Part shown: piece after piece, positions 34,033-42,971 of the stretch
How positions within the stretch are numbered: the first letter of the stretch is position 1
How the letters are laid out: each line of letters opens with the position of its first letter
Assembly (NCBI GenBank): GCA_028289375.1
Contig: JANQQK010000079.1
Coordinates: 1-64,000, forward strand
Direction: 5' to 3'
Length of the DNA stretch: 64,000 bases
Source: Phycisphaerae bacterium
GTDB taxonomy: Bacteria; Planctomycetota; Phycisphaerae; UBA1845
Made by a program: the position numbers and the translations under genes
The notes under the pieces: generated by a model
What the model saw: only the letters and a program-made list of their open reading frames with translations
The model's database searches: none
Told to the model about the DNA's origin: nothing

Positions 34033-35136
34033 CTAATCCCCCATGCTCACGCCCAGGGCACGCGCAGCCATCACAAGGCGATGATGGGTGGGGACGGTGC
34101 GCTGCTGATCGGCCACCTCCTCGAGCGGGCAGTCGTCGATGACGCCGTTTTTGTACGTCACCAGCCGATTGAACTTGCCCTTGCGCAACATGCGGTCGGC
34201 GGCCAAACCGAATTCGGTCGCCAACACGCGATCCGCCGCGACGGGCGTCCCACCGCGCTGAACGTGTCCGAGGATGGTGGCCCGACATTCCAGCCGCGTG
34301 CGCTTGGCAATCTCTTCGCTGAGCACCTCGCTGACGCCGCCGAGTCGAACAGGGTCGGGGCTGTCATGGACCACGCGGTCAACGACCTGTTCGCCGCCGA
34401 TCGGCTTGGCCCCTTCGCTGACGGCGATGATCGTGAACTTCTTACCGCGTTTGGTGCGGTTCATGCACGCTTCGCACACCTTGTCGATGTCGAACGGAAT
34501 CTCGGGGATGAGGATCACGTCGGCACCGCTGGCCATCCCCGCATGCAGCGTCAGCCAACCGGCATTTCGCCCCATCATTTCCACAAGCATCACGCGGTGG
34601 TGACTCGATGCCGTCGTGTGGATGCGATCCAGCGCGTCGGTTGCCGTCTGCACCGCCGTGGCAAATCCAAAGGTCATCTCCGTCTGCATCAGGTCGTTGT
34701 CGATCGTCTTGGGAATGCCGACGAATCGCAGGCCATACTCGATGAGCGACGCCGCACAGCTCATGGTTCCGTCGCCACCGATGACGACCACCGCGTCCAG
34801 TCCACGCTCCTTCACGTGTTCGACGACGCGCGAGGTGACATCCTCAAAAACCGGCGTCCCGTCCTCCTCGTAGCGGACGGCGAATCGCTTCGGGTTGGCC
34901 TTGTTGCTCGTGCCGAGAATGGTGCCGCCAAGGGTGAGGATGTTGCTGACGTCTTCCATCTCGAGCTTGCGCATGCGGTTGCGGATCAGCCCGAGGAAAC
35001 CATCCTCGATCCCATACACCTCCCAGCCCTCGTCGGTGATCGCCGTTTTGGTGACGGCCCGAATAACCGCGTTCAACCCCGGACAGTCCCCGCCGCCGGT
35101 CAGAATGCCGATCCGCTTGATGTCGCTGCCTGCCAT
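34033..35136 (-). CDS. pfkA: 6-phosphofructokinase
   Basis: 367 residues, ATG 35136. PFK-A landmarks: RIGILTGGGDCPGLNAVIR, VVIGGDGTMSCA, PKTIDNDL (catalytic Asp in TIDND), EMMGRNAGWL, and LGHVQRGGTPVAADR. It phosphorylates fructose 6-phosphate. Substrate clues are mixed: the Gly after GGD (position 104 in E. coli numbering) is the ATP type, while Lys before TIDND (position 124) is found in PPi enzymes and in a mixed ATP group. ATP use is slightly favoured. It is divergent from the PLP-enzyme gene and convergent with the antiporter; pyruvate kinase is encoded 22 kb away. Confidence 0.93.
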   Translation of the reverse strand: MAGSDIKRIGILTGGGDCPGLNAVIRAVTKTAITDEGWEVYGIEDGFLGLIRNRMRKLEMEDVSNILTLGGTILGTSNKANPKRFAVRYEEDGTPVFEDVTSRVVEHVKERGLDAVVVIGGDGTMSCAASLIEYGLRFVGIPKTIDNDLMQTEMTFGFATAVQTATDALDRIHTTASSHHRVMLVEMMGRNAGWLTLHAGMASGADVILIPEIPFDIDKVCEACMNRTKRGKKFTIIAVSEGAKPIGGEQVVDRVVHDSPDPVRLGGVSEVLSEEIAKRTRLECRATILGHVQRGGTPVAADRVLATEFGLAADRMLRKGKFNRLVTYKNGVIDDCPLEEVADQQRTVPTHHRLVMAARALGVSMGD

Positions 35137-35290
35137 GTCGCACCTCGCTGCTCTGGAGCCTCAGGTCCGCGTGATTCTCTCCGTATATCATCCCATCGAA
35201 TCGGCCAATCCGCCACCATGGACACGATGGCCGTCGCCCGGCACAATCGCACCAGATTCGAGGGATTCAGAAGAAGGACCACAACGCATC

Positions 35291-36472
35291 ATGGCCAGCA
35301 CCGTCAACGATCACGCGACCGAGAAGAGCATCATGAAATTCGCCACCCGCGCCATCCACGTCGGGCAGGCACCCGATCCCGCCACCGGCGCCACCATTCC
35401 GCCGATCCATGTGACCACGACCTACACGCAGGAAGCTCCCGGCGAGAACAAGGGCTATGACTACTCGCGGTCGATCAACCCGACGCGTGAGAACCTGCAA
35501 GCCGTTTTGGCGTCGCTCGAAAACGGTGCGGCCGCTGCGTCGTTCGCGTCCGGATTGGCGGCCACCACGGCCATCCTGCACAACCTTCGCCCCGGCGACA
35601 ACGTCGTGGCGTATGCCGATCTGTACGGCGGCACCTACCGTTTGATGGAAAACGTCTTCCGCGATTGGGGCCTCGACGCCCGCTACACCGATGACAACGA
35701 TCCGGCCGCGTTCAAGGAGCTGATCGACGAGAATACCAAACTCATCTGGCTCGAAACGCCGACCAACCCGCTGCTGCGCCTTCTCGACATTCAGGCCATC
35801 GCCGACATCGCCCACAATGCCGGCGCGAAGCTCGCCGTGGACAACACGTTTGCCACGCCCGCAGTTCAGCAGCCGATCAACCACGGCGCCGACTACGTCA
35901 TCCACAGCACGACCAAGTACATCGGCGGACACTCCGACGTCGTCGGCGGTGCGGTCATCTGCAAAGACGCCGCCGACCACGAACCGATCGCCTACTACCA
36001 GAATGCCGCCGGCGCGGTCAGCTCGCCGTTCGACTGCTACATCACGCACCGCGGCATCAAGACGCTGTCGCTGCGGCTCGAACGTCACTGCCACAACGCC
36101 ATGCGCATCGCCGAGCATTTCGAGCACCACCCCAAGCTCGAATCGCTTTCTTATCCGGGGCTCGAATGTCATCCCGATCACGCCCTCGCCAAAAAGCAGA
36201 TGTCCGGTTACGGCGGGATCGTCACGGTCGTGGTCAAGGGCGGCCAGGACGGCGCGTTCAAGATGGGTCAGCGGACGAAGCTGTTTTCGTTGGCCGAGTC
36301 GCTCGGCGGCGTCGAGTCACTCGTGAATCACCCAGCCATCATGACGCACGCGTCGATTCCGCGTGAGATCCGCGAAGCCCGCGGCGTGACCGACGGCCTG
36401 TTGCGTTTGAGCGTCGGCATCGAAGACGCCGACGACCTCATCGCCGACCTTGAACAGGCGTTGGATTTCTAG
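35291..36472 (+). CDS. Cys/Met metabolism PLP-dependent enzyme (cystathionine gamma-synthase/lyase type)
   Basis: 393 residues from ATG 35291; AGAAGGA lies 13 nt upstream and an ATG at 35333 (379 residues, MKFATRAIH) is an alternative start. Fold-type I PLP features: YSRSINPTRENLQ, FASGLAATTAIL, LIWLETPTNPLL, AVDNTFATP, and the PLP Lys in HSTTKYIGGHSD. The C-terminal SLAESLGGVESLVNHPAIMTH is diagnostic of the MetB/MetC/MccB family. It could catalyse cystathionine gamma-synthesis or gamma-elimination; the gene context does not decide which. Confidence 0.9.
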   Translation: MASTVNDHATEKSIMKFATRAIHVGQAPDPATGATIPPIHVTTTYTQEAPGENKGYDYSRSINPTRENLQAVLASLENGAAAASFASGLAATTAILHNLRPGDNVVAYADLYGGTYRLMENVFRDWGLDARYTDDNDPAAFKELIDENTKLIWLETPTNPLLRLLDIQAIADIAHNAGAKLAVDNTFATPAVQQPINHGADYVIHSTTKYIGGHSDVVGGAVICKDAADHEPIAYYQNAAGAVSSPFDCYITHRGIKTLSLRLERHCHNAMRIAEHFEHHPKLESLSYPGLECHPDHALAKKQMSGYGGIVTVVVKGGQDGAFKMGQRTKLFSLAESLGGVESLVNHPAIMTHASIPREIREARGVTDGLLRLSVGIEDADDLIADLEQALDF

Positions 36473-36557
36473 GTTTGGGTGGCCCACTGCTTTAGCGGTT
36501 TGGGAGTCGAATCAGGCAGGCTCTTGGCGTTTGTGCGTCAACGTGCGTCGGTCGCGA

Positions 36558-36992
36558 TTACTCTGTTACAAGCTCCGACACCGGCCTTCGCCCTGCAAAC
36601 CCCGCCTCGACCTCGTGCCAGAAGCCGATCTGCTCCTCGCCGCTCTTCCAGCAGAGCAGCACATCGCGGCCCTCATGCTTGGCCCAGAAGTCAATCAGCC
36701 CCGACTGCGGGTCCTTCAGTTCGCAACCGACGGCGTGCAACTCGTCGATCAGTTTGTCGAGACGCATGGCCGCCACCTCGACCTGATTCTCGATCACGAA
36801 GGCTTCGTCCTCGGTGACCTTTCCCCGCGACTCGTTGAGCAGGATTTGCGTGTGCAGATACTCGGCGTAGGCATCGGCGATGTCCGAGACGATCCGCCGC
36901 ACCAGCGGTAGGGACCGATTGGCGTCGTGCAGGGTGAAGTATTTCCGCTCGCGATCAACCGGAGCGAACATCGGCAATTCTGACTTGTTCAT
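36558..36992 (-). CDS. DUF2203 family protein
   Basis: 144 residues, ATG 36992. Recognised by FTLHDANRSLPLVRRIVSDI near the N-terminus, ELHAVGCELKDPQSGLIDF in the middle and the conserved C-terminal CWKSGEEQIGFWHEVEAGF followed by GRRPV. Helical, cytoplasmic, function unknown. A TATGAT with upstream TGC (extended -10) ends 6 nt before the ATG, overlapping a possible GGAAG ribosome site, so this mRNA may also be leaderless or nearly so. Confidence 0.88.
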   Translation of the reverse strand: MNKSELPMFAPVDRERKYFTLHDANRSLPLVRRIVSDIADAYAEYLHTQILLNESRGKVTEDEAFVIENQVEVAAMRLDKLIDELHAVGCELKDPQSGLIDFWAKHEGRDVLLCWKSGEEQIGFWHEVEAGFAGRRPVSELVTE

Positions 36993-37109
36993 GCTTCCAT
37001 CATAGCAGATTGGCGGAAGGGCGTCAGGATGCGGCAGGATCGGCCACGCGTTCGGAGCGGCCCCTGAGCACGCAGATGGTGCCCGAATCGGTCCCGCAAG
37101 CTCCTGATT

Positions 37110-38528
37110 CTAGCTGCGCACGCGCCAAGGACCGTGAATCGCGACGGTCAGCCCCGTCGATTGCATGTTCACAAACAAGCGTGACCCATCCGGCGAAAAG
37201 ACCGAACCGGCAAACTCCGACCTGTCGACGGCGTTGCTCGCCAAGTGATACAACCGCCCGTCAGGACGAACGCCGACCAGTCGATTCACCCCTGGGCCAT
37301 CTTCGCACACCACCAGATCACCCCATGGCGAGACGGTCAGATTGTCGGCGTTTTCCAGCACGGTCCGATCGTTCGGCTCGATGAACAGCGTCAGCGTGCC
37401 CGGCTGATCCTGCTCGCGATCGGTTCCCTCGAACGGACTGGGTGTGTATTTCCAGATCTGCCCCGTCTTCGATCGGCCACCTTCGGTCGACGCGATGAAC
37501 GCGCACTTGCGGCCCCACCAGATCCCCTCGTTTCGACCGAACATGGCTGCTCCGGCAGCGAACCCGCGATGCCGCAGATCGTCCTCCGGCGAATCGAGGT
37601 CGTCCATGTCGATCCATCGCACGGCCATCGCTTCGCCAACGGTCACGCGCGATGCATCGAACCAATTCCGCGTATCGAGCGACTTGCGGTCCCGCACGCA
37701 AAGCGCCTGCACTTTCCCGCCGGCCAACAACCGACCCGGCTCGTTCGGCACGTAGCGATAGAAAATTCCGTCACGCATGTCTTCGGTCTGATACACAATG
37801 CCGGTGGCAGGATCGACCGCGATGGCTTCGCGACGAAACCGTCCCATCGCCTTGATCGGCACGGCCTTTGTCAACGCTCCGTCCCCGGTGGCTGGCACTT
37901 CAAACGGATAGCCATGATCCTGCTCAAACGTGCCGTCGGCCCGCTGCGTATCTTCCTCGCAGGTGACCCAGGTATTCCACGGCGTGATTCCGCCTGCACA
38001 GTTGTACTGCGTGCCGGCCAGGCTCATGTACTGACGCTCGACTTTCCCTGACGCATTGTCGACGACCAGCGTCGAGGTTCCGCCGAGGCACGGACGCCTG
38101 CCGCTGCCACTGTCGTAGGCAAGTCCCGATGCGACGCGTTCGAACAATTCGTTGTTCAGCCCATACGCGCCCTTGTGCGTATCGCCGGCGATGATCTCAT
38201 GGTTGCGGATCAGAATCGTTTTGCCCGGCTTGCCCGAGAACGCCCCCATCCCGTCCGGCTGACCCGGCACGCGCAGCCCGTCGTCCATGTTGTCACCGAC
38301 CCGCGAGATGACGTCGTATGAAAAACCCTTTGGCAGATCGAGAATGCCCTTCGGGTCCTTCACGAGAGGCCCGAATCCAACGCGATTCGGATCGTCACTT
38401 GAAAGATGGTCGACGATGCCGTTGTCGCGCGAAGTCGCCCCGTCATCGGCCAACAGCGTCTTCAGCCCGCGAAACCCAAGCGTCACGGCCAACGTCGAAT
38501 GCAGAAAATCCCGCCGCGTGTGAAACAT
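37110..38528 (-). CDS. Tat-exported PhoX-family (DUF839) protein
   Basis: 472 residues from ATG 38528 (GGAG 9 nt upstream). The N-terminus HTRRDFLHSTLAVTLGF is a twin-arginine signal, expected because PhoX proteins fold with metal in the cytoplasm. The rest follows PF05787: NHEIIAGDTHKGAYGL, GGTSTLVVD, CAGGITPWNTWVTCEED, DPATGIVYQTEDMRDG, and ENADNLTVSPWGDLVVCEDG. PhoX alkaline phosphatases hydrolyse phosphomonoesters in the periplasm with Ca2+ and Fe3+. The C-terminal part ends with a FSPDGSRLFVNMQSTG repeat. Whether it is phosphatase or a sister enzyme is not certain. Confidence 0.85.
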   Translation of the reverse strand: MFHTRRDFLHSTLAVTLGFRGLKTLLADDGATSRDNGIVDHLSSDDPNRVGFGPLVKDPKGILDLPKGFSYDVISRVGDNMDDGLRVPGQPDGMGAFSGKPGKTILIRNHEIIAGDTHKGAYGLNNELFERVASGLAYDSGSGRRPCLGGTSTLVVDNASGKVERQYMSLAGTQYNCAGGITPWNTWVTCEEDTQRADGTFEQDHGYPFEVPATGDGALTKAVPIKAMGRFRREAIAVDPATGIVYQTEDMRDGIFYRYVPNEPGRLLAGGKVQALCVRDRKSLDTRNWFDASRVTVGEAMAVRWIDMDDLDSPEDDLRHRGFAAGAAMFGRNEGIWWGRKCAFIASTEGGRSKTGQIWKYTPSPFEGTDREQDQPGTLTLFIEPNDRTVLENADNLTVSPWGDLVVCEDGPGVNRLVGVRPDGRLYHLASNAVDRSEFAGSVFSPDGSRLFVNMQSTGLTVAIHGPWRVRS

Positions 38529-38664
38529 CACCAAACGCTCCAATCTCCAATTCATGGCCGACAAAACGTCGACCTCAACGCCAATGCTACCGACTCCATG
38601 TTAGCCGATGATGAAGGTGCTTGGCGAACTAGACTCTCGTCCAATAGATGACCAGCATTCGTAG

Positions 38665-38681
38665 GGTGGGCACCGCCCACC
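38665..38681. repeat. Palindromic repeat type A, copy 1
   Basis: GGTGGGC-ACC-GCCCACC, perfect 7-bp stem, in the gap upstream of the PhoX gene. Preceded by GTAG and followed by AATTCGG. Confidence 0.85.
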
Positions 38682-38787
38682 AATTCGGCTTGCCGCTCAT
38701 GTACATCCGGCGTACACTCAACGCCGGATCGGCAGCATAGATAATCGACGCAACATTCGCCCCGTTTTGCCCGCCGCTACAACCGCA

Positions 38788-39114
38788 ATGCCCCCCGACC
38801 AGTTCTTCGATGTACGATTAGTTGATTCCTATCACCCAACCCCGGAAGACATGCAGCGCCTGCGAGCCTTACCACGAGACGCGTGCCCGCGACGTCATTG
38901 CTGGTGGTGGCGCTCCGATTCATTTGATTGGTACATCACCGTTCAGCAAGGGTGCCGATACCTTGAGGCCGACAAGCCGCCGACGTTTCGTGATCAGGAC
39001 GTACCGTGCCGAAGGTGCGATCCGTCGTCGACCGTTGACCACTACGAATCCTCATGTCCCGAGGAAGACGGATTCGACGAAGACTACTGGCGCGATCCCA
39101 ACGGAACCGACTGA
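38788..39114 (+). CDS. Hypothetical Cys/Trp-rich small protein
   Basis: 108 residues if started at ATG 38788. Contains CPRRHCWWWRSDSFDWY and CRRCDPSSTVDHYESSCPEED with five Cys after residue 30, and ends in an acidic stretch (EDGFDEDYWRDPNGTD). No signal peptide, TM segment or clear ribosome-binding site. Composition (acidic, with Trp) looks more protein-like than the competing frames in the same stretch, but I recognise no family. A coding call is uncertain; the region also sits beside palindromic repeats. Confidence 0.4.
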   Translation: MPPDQFFDVRLVDSYHPTPEDMQRLRALPRDACPRRHCWWWRSDSFDWYITVQQGCRYLEADKPPTFRDQDVPCRRCDPSSTVDHYESSCPEEDGFDEDYWRDPNGTD

Positions 39115-39211
39115 ATCCACAAGAACCGCATTGCAGGTCCGAGCACCTTCCCCAGTCTGCTCCAAAGTCCCCAACCTCCGGTCATGTCATGGTCGCGCAG
39201 TGAACGCAGAC

Positions 39212-39655
39212 CTATTCATCGTCGAGAGGTTTCAGTTCGATCACATGATCCTGATTCGCCCAGTCGCCGCCGGGCTGACCATCCGCACAGTAGCAACGCA
39301 GCGTCGGCGTGTGCACACCGTCATTCTCGTAAATCCACTCCCGACCCCACGGATCAGTTGTGGGCACCGTCGAATCAAGATAAGGACCGTGACCAGACTC
39401 GCCCCCCCAGATCAACTTCCGAAAACGCCGTTCCGGCGGATAGTCTCCAAAATCTGCGTGATACGCGTCAAGCGCAAACCGAATCGCAACGAGATGTCCC
39501 GAAGCGTGTTCCCACGTCCTCAATGCCCGGGGCGAACGCGGCCCACGAAATGGCTTGGTCAAGACAAACAGCGACACCACGACAAGCGCCGCCAACGCCA
39601 CCATCGCCGGCACCGCCAACCAATTTCGCTCCCCACGCCCGGATGATCCCTGCAT
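39212..39655 (-). CDS. Membrane-anchored protein with GspG-like (pseudopilin) C-terminal domain
   Basis: 147 residues from ATG 39655. A short basic start, one TM helix (LAVPAMVALAALVVVSLFVL) and an external domain with FALDAYHADFGDYPPE, PYLDSTVPTTDPWGREW and IYENDG, which are the features of the type II secretion major pseudopilin GspG C-terminal domain. There is no prepilin peptidase site (no Gly-Phe-Thr-x-x-Glu), so it would stay as a membrane protein rather than be processed. Similar uncleaved GspG-like proteins are common in planctomycetes (recollection). No secretion system genes are adjacent. Confidence 0.7.
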   Translation of the reverse strand: MQGSSGRGERNWLAVPAMVALAALVVVSLFVLTKPFRGPRSPRALRTWEHASGHLVAIRFALDAYHADFGDYPPERRFRKLIWGGESGHGPYLDSTVPTTDPWGREWIYENDGVHTPTLRCYCADGQPGGDWANQDHVIELKPLDDE

Positions 39656-39737
39656 CGCAATATACCCCTGTTCCACCAATTCCAGGAACGCACATACGTT
39701 CTTACAAGGGCAAAACAATTGCGCCGCAGAATTCCAG

Positions 39738-39754
39738 GGTGGGCACCGCACACG
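39738..39754. repeat. Palindromic repeat type A, copy 2 (imperfect)
   Basis: GGTGGGCACCGCACACG, with the right arm degraded; followed by GTTTC as in copy 4. Confidence 0.65.
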
Positions 39755-39827
39755 GTTTCAAACGGCGCCTCAAAGAGGATACGACCGCTGACTTCGTTCT
39801 CAACAATCAGGAATTGCAGAGTTGTCG

Positions 39828-39844
39828 GGTGGGTGCCGCCCACC
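39828..39844. repeat. Palindromic repeat type A, copy 3
   Basis: GGTGGGT-GCC-GCCCACC with one G-T mismatch in the stem, followed by AATGGAAACTTC. It lies beyond the 3' end of the PEP-CTERM gene at 39877. Confidence 0.75.
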
Positions 39845-39876
39845 AATGGAAACTTCAGTTTGACCGAACGCCGCAA

Positions 39877-40599
39877 TCATCGTTCACGCGACCGCATTCC
39901 CAACCCCATCGTGCCGGCGACCATGAGGAGGAAGGTCGATGGCTCAGGTATGACTAGGGCAAGGCTCACCGCATCGAATCGTGTAGCCGACGGAGGGTCC
40001 ACGATGGCATCATCCGGCAGGTCTAGTGTGCCGATCGACGTTCGATCATTTTTCCACACCCCGCCCAGTCTTATCTCAATGAAAGCGATCGACTCACGAT
40101 AGTTGTCCCATTGTGCGTCGATCGCTTCACTCATGACCGCAGTTCCATCGACCCACGTGGTCGCGCCGCGGTTGAAACTGAACCAAGCGGCTGCGCCGAG
40201 TGACTCCATGTTCTGATCGAAGAACCACAGTCCGCGCTTTGAGCGGTATGTCCAGCTCTCAATTCCGTCATCGGTGACATGGGTCGCTGTCCCCGTGTCA
40301 GCCGCAACGGACGTAGAGAACTCGACACGTTCGATGAGCCCCTCATATTTCCGCACATCGACAATTTGAGTCAATCCGCGTTCAAGATAGAACACATCTT
40401 CGTGTAGGGTAGTCTCGAAATACCAAAGGCCTTCACGAGCCGGTATGGCGTTGCCCGCTGAAAAGGTATCTGCGTGCATCCAGCCGGAAGTGTCTCCATT
40501 CTCCGCACCCGGGTTCTCGGGCAACACTTGTATCGACTCCGCACAAGCGCCGGATACCATGACTGTCGCAAACAAACCAAGGCCACGCATGACATGCAT
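39877..40599 (-). CDS. PEP-CTERM exported protein
   Basis: 240 residues from ATG 40599, which follows a strong GAGGAGAGAAG site. The signal peptide ends near SGACA-ES. The middle is a beta-sandwich of the type seen in carbohydrate-binding or LamG-like PEP-CTERM proteins, with GLWYFETTLHEDVFYLERGL and WKNDRTSIGTLDL. The C-terminus ALVIPEPSTFLLMVAGTMGL followed by MRSRER is a PEP-CTERM sorting signal. It does not carry the WQW start motif of the other PEP-CTERM proteins in the window, so it is a separate family. Ligand unknown. Confidence 0.85.
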   Translation of the reverse strand: MHVMRGLGLFATVMVSGACAESIQVLPENPGAENGDTSGWMHADTFSAGNAIPAREGLWYFETTLHEDVFYLERGLTQIVDVRKYEGLIERVEFSTSVAADTGTATHVTDDGIESWTYRSKRGLWFFDQNMESLGAAAWFSFNRGATTWVDGTAVMSEAIDAQWDNYRESIAFIEIRLGGVWKNDRTSIGTLDLPDDAIVDPPSATRFDAVSLALVIPEPSTFLLMVAGTMGLGMRSRER

Positions 40600-40720
40600 C
40601 TTCTCTCTCCTCAGAATTCGCTCTCCCGACTGTCCCGCGTATACGATAGCAAAAATCGGGAACCGATCGCAAGGAATCACCAGGCGGCCACGGCGTCAGC
40701 ATTGCAGGGCAGCCCAGTAG

Positions 40721-40737
40721 GGTGGGCACCGCTCACC
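40721..40737. repeat. Palindromic repeat type A, copy 4
   Basis: GGTGGGC-ACC-GCTCACC preceded by GTAG and followed by GTTTCCACC; one mismatch in the stem. It lies upstream of the PEP-CTERM gene starting at 40599. Confidence 0.75.
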
Positions 40738-40841
40738 GTTTCCACCAGCCGCATTCAATATGACCGAGCAGTCGAAGGTCAAGTCAATCCCGGCGCGCCG
40801 GCAGGACCTGACGAGCACGCGACAGAAAGGTCAACCAACCC

Positions 40842-41354
40842 CTACCGTTCCCCGCATGCCAAATCATACCTCCCGACAACCGCACAATACCGATCCCGTG
40901 GCAGATGCTCGGCATGTCCGCCCGCAAACAGAATCCCCCCAGCCGCTTCGCAATCACCCACGTCCCGCCCCAGCCACCGATCCACCAGCGAACAGGCCAA
41001 CCCCGAAATCAAAATGGGCCGATCGACATCAACCGCCGTCTCCAACCCCGCCCGCGCACCGCCAGCCTCCGGCACAACCCGCCACTGTTTCCCCGACCAC
41101 GGATCGATCCCGGCGCGCCGGGACTGCTCCGCCGTCAGCACCCCCATCGCCTCCAACGCGGCCAACGGATCATCCGCCTCCGCCACCGCCGCCCAATGCG
41201 GCTGCACCAAATCCCCCAAGGCCTTGAGATGCCGCATACTCTCCGTCCGCAACGCCACATCCCGCAATCGCAACGTCGCCATCCCCACCACCACCGCAAC
41301 CCCCAACACCGCCAGCGGCACCAAGCCAATCAACATGCGTCGTCGTAGATTCAT
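40842..41354 (-). CDS. Small membrane-anchored protein, pilin-like layout
   Basis: 170 residues from ATG 41354. Basic start MNLRRRM followed by a TM helix (LIGLVPLAVLGVAVVVGMATL) and an alpha-helical segment, then a compact external domain with IDPWSGKQWRV and GGILFAGGHAEHL. The layout and the DPWSG/FAGGH elements resemble minor pseudopilin-type proteins that display processing data in planctomycetes, but I cannot place it in a family. A GGCGCGCC-centred palindrome falls inside it near 41110. The start has no Shine-Dalgarno. Confidence 0.65.
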   Translation of the reverse strand: MNLRRRMLIGLVPLAVLGVAVVVGMATLRLRDVALRTESMRHLKALGDLVQPHWAAVAEADDPLAALEAMGVLTAEQSRRAGIDPWSGKQWRVVPEAGGARAGLETAVDVDRPILISGLACSLVDRWLGRDVGDCEAAGGILFAGGHAEHLPRDRYCAVVGRYDLACGER

Positions 41355-41409
41355 AAATTGTTGTTACGCTTGCGCTGCTATTGAAGTTCAAAGGTCGAAG
41401 CAATAAGCG

Positions 41410-42612
41410 TTACTCCCCCGACTCTTCGCGCTCGCGAGGCCAGTAGGCATACAACGTGGGCGGACTCTCTTTTGTATGCAGCTTAGCGTTGGTCGACACG
41501 AACAACACTCGCTCCGTGGACTCCGGCCGAGCACCCAGCGCGGCGACAGCGAAACGAGCCTGCTCGAACAACTCGACATACGCCGGCGTACCATCGAGCG
41601 TCAAGACGCACAACAGATCACGTCGCCATCCCCAAACCGACCCCGACTTGGTCACAACATACCACGGTCCCCCATCGCGAAACTGAACCATATCCGCCAC
41701 CAAGTTGTACCCGGCCATGCCCAGCTTCTTGGGGAACGGATATGTCCACATGATATCCCCATGGTCGTCGAGGCAAACGATCGACGTTCGCGTCCTCCCC
41801 ACGATGCCAAATGTCGAGTCGTCCGTTGGCCATGGCAGTAGATACCACCAGAAATCAAGATCGCTTTGGACATTGAATTTTCTCACGAGTTTGCCGTCCG
41901 GTCGTCGAATCTCAAATCGAGAATACCCATAGCTCGTGCGGACCATCGATACGATCACTCCTTCAGAACCGCCCCAATCAGACGCGGCAAGCGTCCGCAC
42001 GCGTCGGAATGGTCCTTCTCCCACCTGCCAGACGGTAGATCCGTCAAACTCCTTCCGCATCAAGCCCTGCTTCGTTCCCACATAGAACTCCTGGATCCCA
42101 TCCCCATCGAGATCACCCACGGTTACGCAGTGTGCACTATCTTCTCTCCTGGCCGCACTCGGCATTCGCCAGAGGACGCGCCCGAATGCGTCCGCCACCC
42201 ATACAGCGCTGTTGCCACCCACGGTCCCACCGATTGATTCATAATTCCCGTCGCCATCCACATCAATGTACCTGCCACCTGTCGATCGGCGGTCGAGTGA
42301 GAATTCAAGCGTATCGAGATCGAGTTTCCAGAGGTTTGCCCTTTCGCCGTACGTTCGGTAGTCGGATTCAGAGACCGCCAATGCCCGACTGTCGTCGTAA
42401 TGTGGAGAAATCCAAAACAGCGACATCGGCCCGACGTCATACTCGCCAGCCCGCAGCACTGCCTCCTTGTGAAACTCCTTCTCGCCATGCACCACGCGAA
42501 GCTTCCAAAGGCCCAATGGACGCCCCGTCCAAAACCCCGAGTCATGGCATCCGGCAACGGCCATGACCAAAAACAAGGTCGCAAGATCTGCCAATTGCCA
42601 AAGTTTGCACAT
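41410..42612 (-). CDS. Lipoprotein with FG-GAP/PQQ-like beta-propeller repeats
   Basis: 400 residues from ATG 42612 with AAAGGACG upstream. The N-terminal hydrophobic stretch ends in the lipobox VMAVAGC, so Cys is lipidated and the protein is membrane-tethered. The body has repeated Ca2+-binding loops YIDVDGDGNYESIGG and VGDLDGDGIQEFYVG, and propeller-blade motifs (VWVADAFGRVLWRM, CLDDHGDIMWTYPFP). This resembles FG-GAP/VCBS or PQQ-type seven-bladed propellers used for binding. No catalytic residues can be assigned. It stands alone with palindromic repeats upstream. Confidence 0.75.
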   Translation of the reverse strand: MCKLWQLADLATLFLVMAVAGCHDSGFWTGRPLGLWKLRVVHGEKEFHKEAVLRAGEYDVGPMSLFWISPHYDDSRALAVSESDYRTYGERANLWKLDLDTLEFSLDRRSTGGRYIDVDGDGNYESIGGTVGGNSAVWVADAFGRVLWRMPSAARREDSAHCVTVGDLDGDGIQEFYVGTKQGLMRKEFDGSTVWQVGEGPFRRVRTLAASDWGGSEGVIVSMVRTSYGYSRFEIRRPDGKLVRKFNVQSDLDFWWYLLPWPTDDSTFGIVGRTRTSIVCLDDHGDIMWTYPFPKKLGMAGYNLVADMVQFRDGGPWYVVTKSGSVWGWRRDLLCVLTLDGTPAYVELFEQARFAVAALGARPESTERVLFVSTNAKLHTKESPPTLYAYWPREREESGE

Positions 42613-42783
42613 TGCATTCGTCCTTTGAATAGTCTAGAACGTCAAACGGCAGAAGTTTCTTTGCTAATTTTGTTGTGCAGGTCGAGGCCTGCCGATTATG
42701 AAACAAGCCCAATTCAAAATTGAGCATACGGGCTCTCGACGTCAGCAAGTCTAATCGTGACGGCAAGCAACAGCCACTGGTAG

Positions 42784-42803
42784 GGCAGGTGCTCGCACCT
42801 GCC
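42784..42803. repeat. Palindromic repeat type B, copy 1
   Basis: GGCAGGTGC-TC-GCACCTGCC, perfect 9-bp stem with a 2-nt loop. It lies in the 359-bp gap 42613-42971, which has no gene. Confidence 0.9.
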
Positions 42804-42922
42804 GTCACCATCAATCTTCCCGGCCACGACGATTGTCAGTCACGAAATGAACTCGACTGTGACTGTGGTCCAGTATCGCATGCAAACGATTAGACTCATG
42901 ATCGCGCCAAATCCATAGTTGC

Positions 42923-42942
42923 GGCAGGTGCAAGCACCTGAC
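42923..42942. repeat. Palindromic repeat type B, copy 2
   Basis: GGCAGGTGC-AA-GCACCTGAC, one mismatch near the stem base, 120 bp after copy 1 in the same non-coding gap. Confidence 0.85.
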
Positions 42943-42971
42943 CCAGGCGACTTCACTCTTGCAGAGATCTG

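Noticed and set aside
38822-39646. A 274-codon plus-strand frame
   Set aside because: Arg/Thr/Pro-rich; it overlaps the GspG-like gene on the other strand and a more protein-like frame at 38788.
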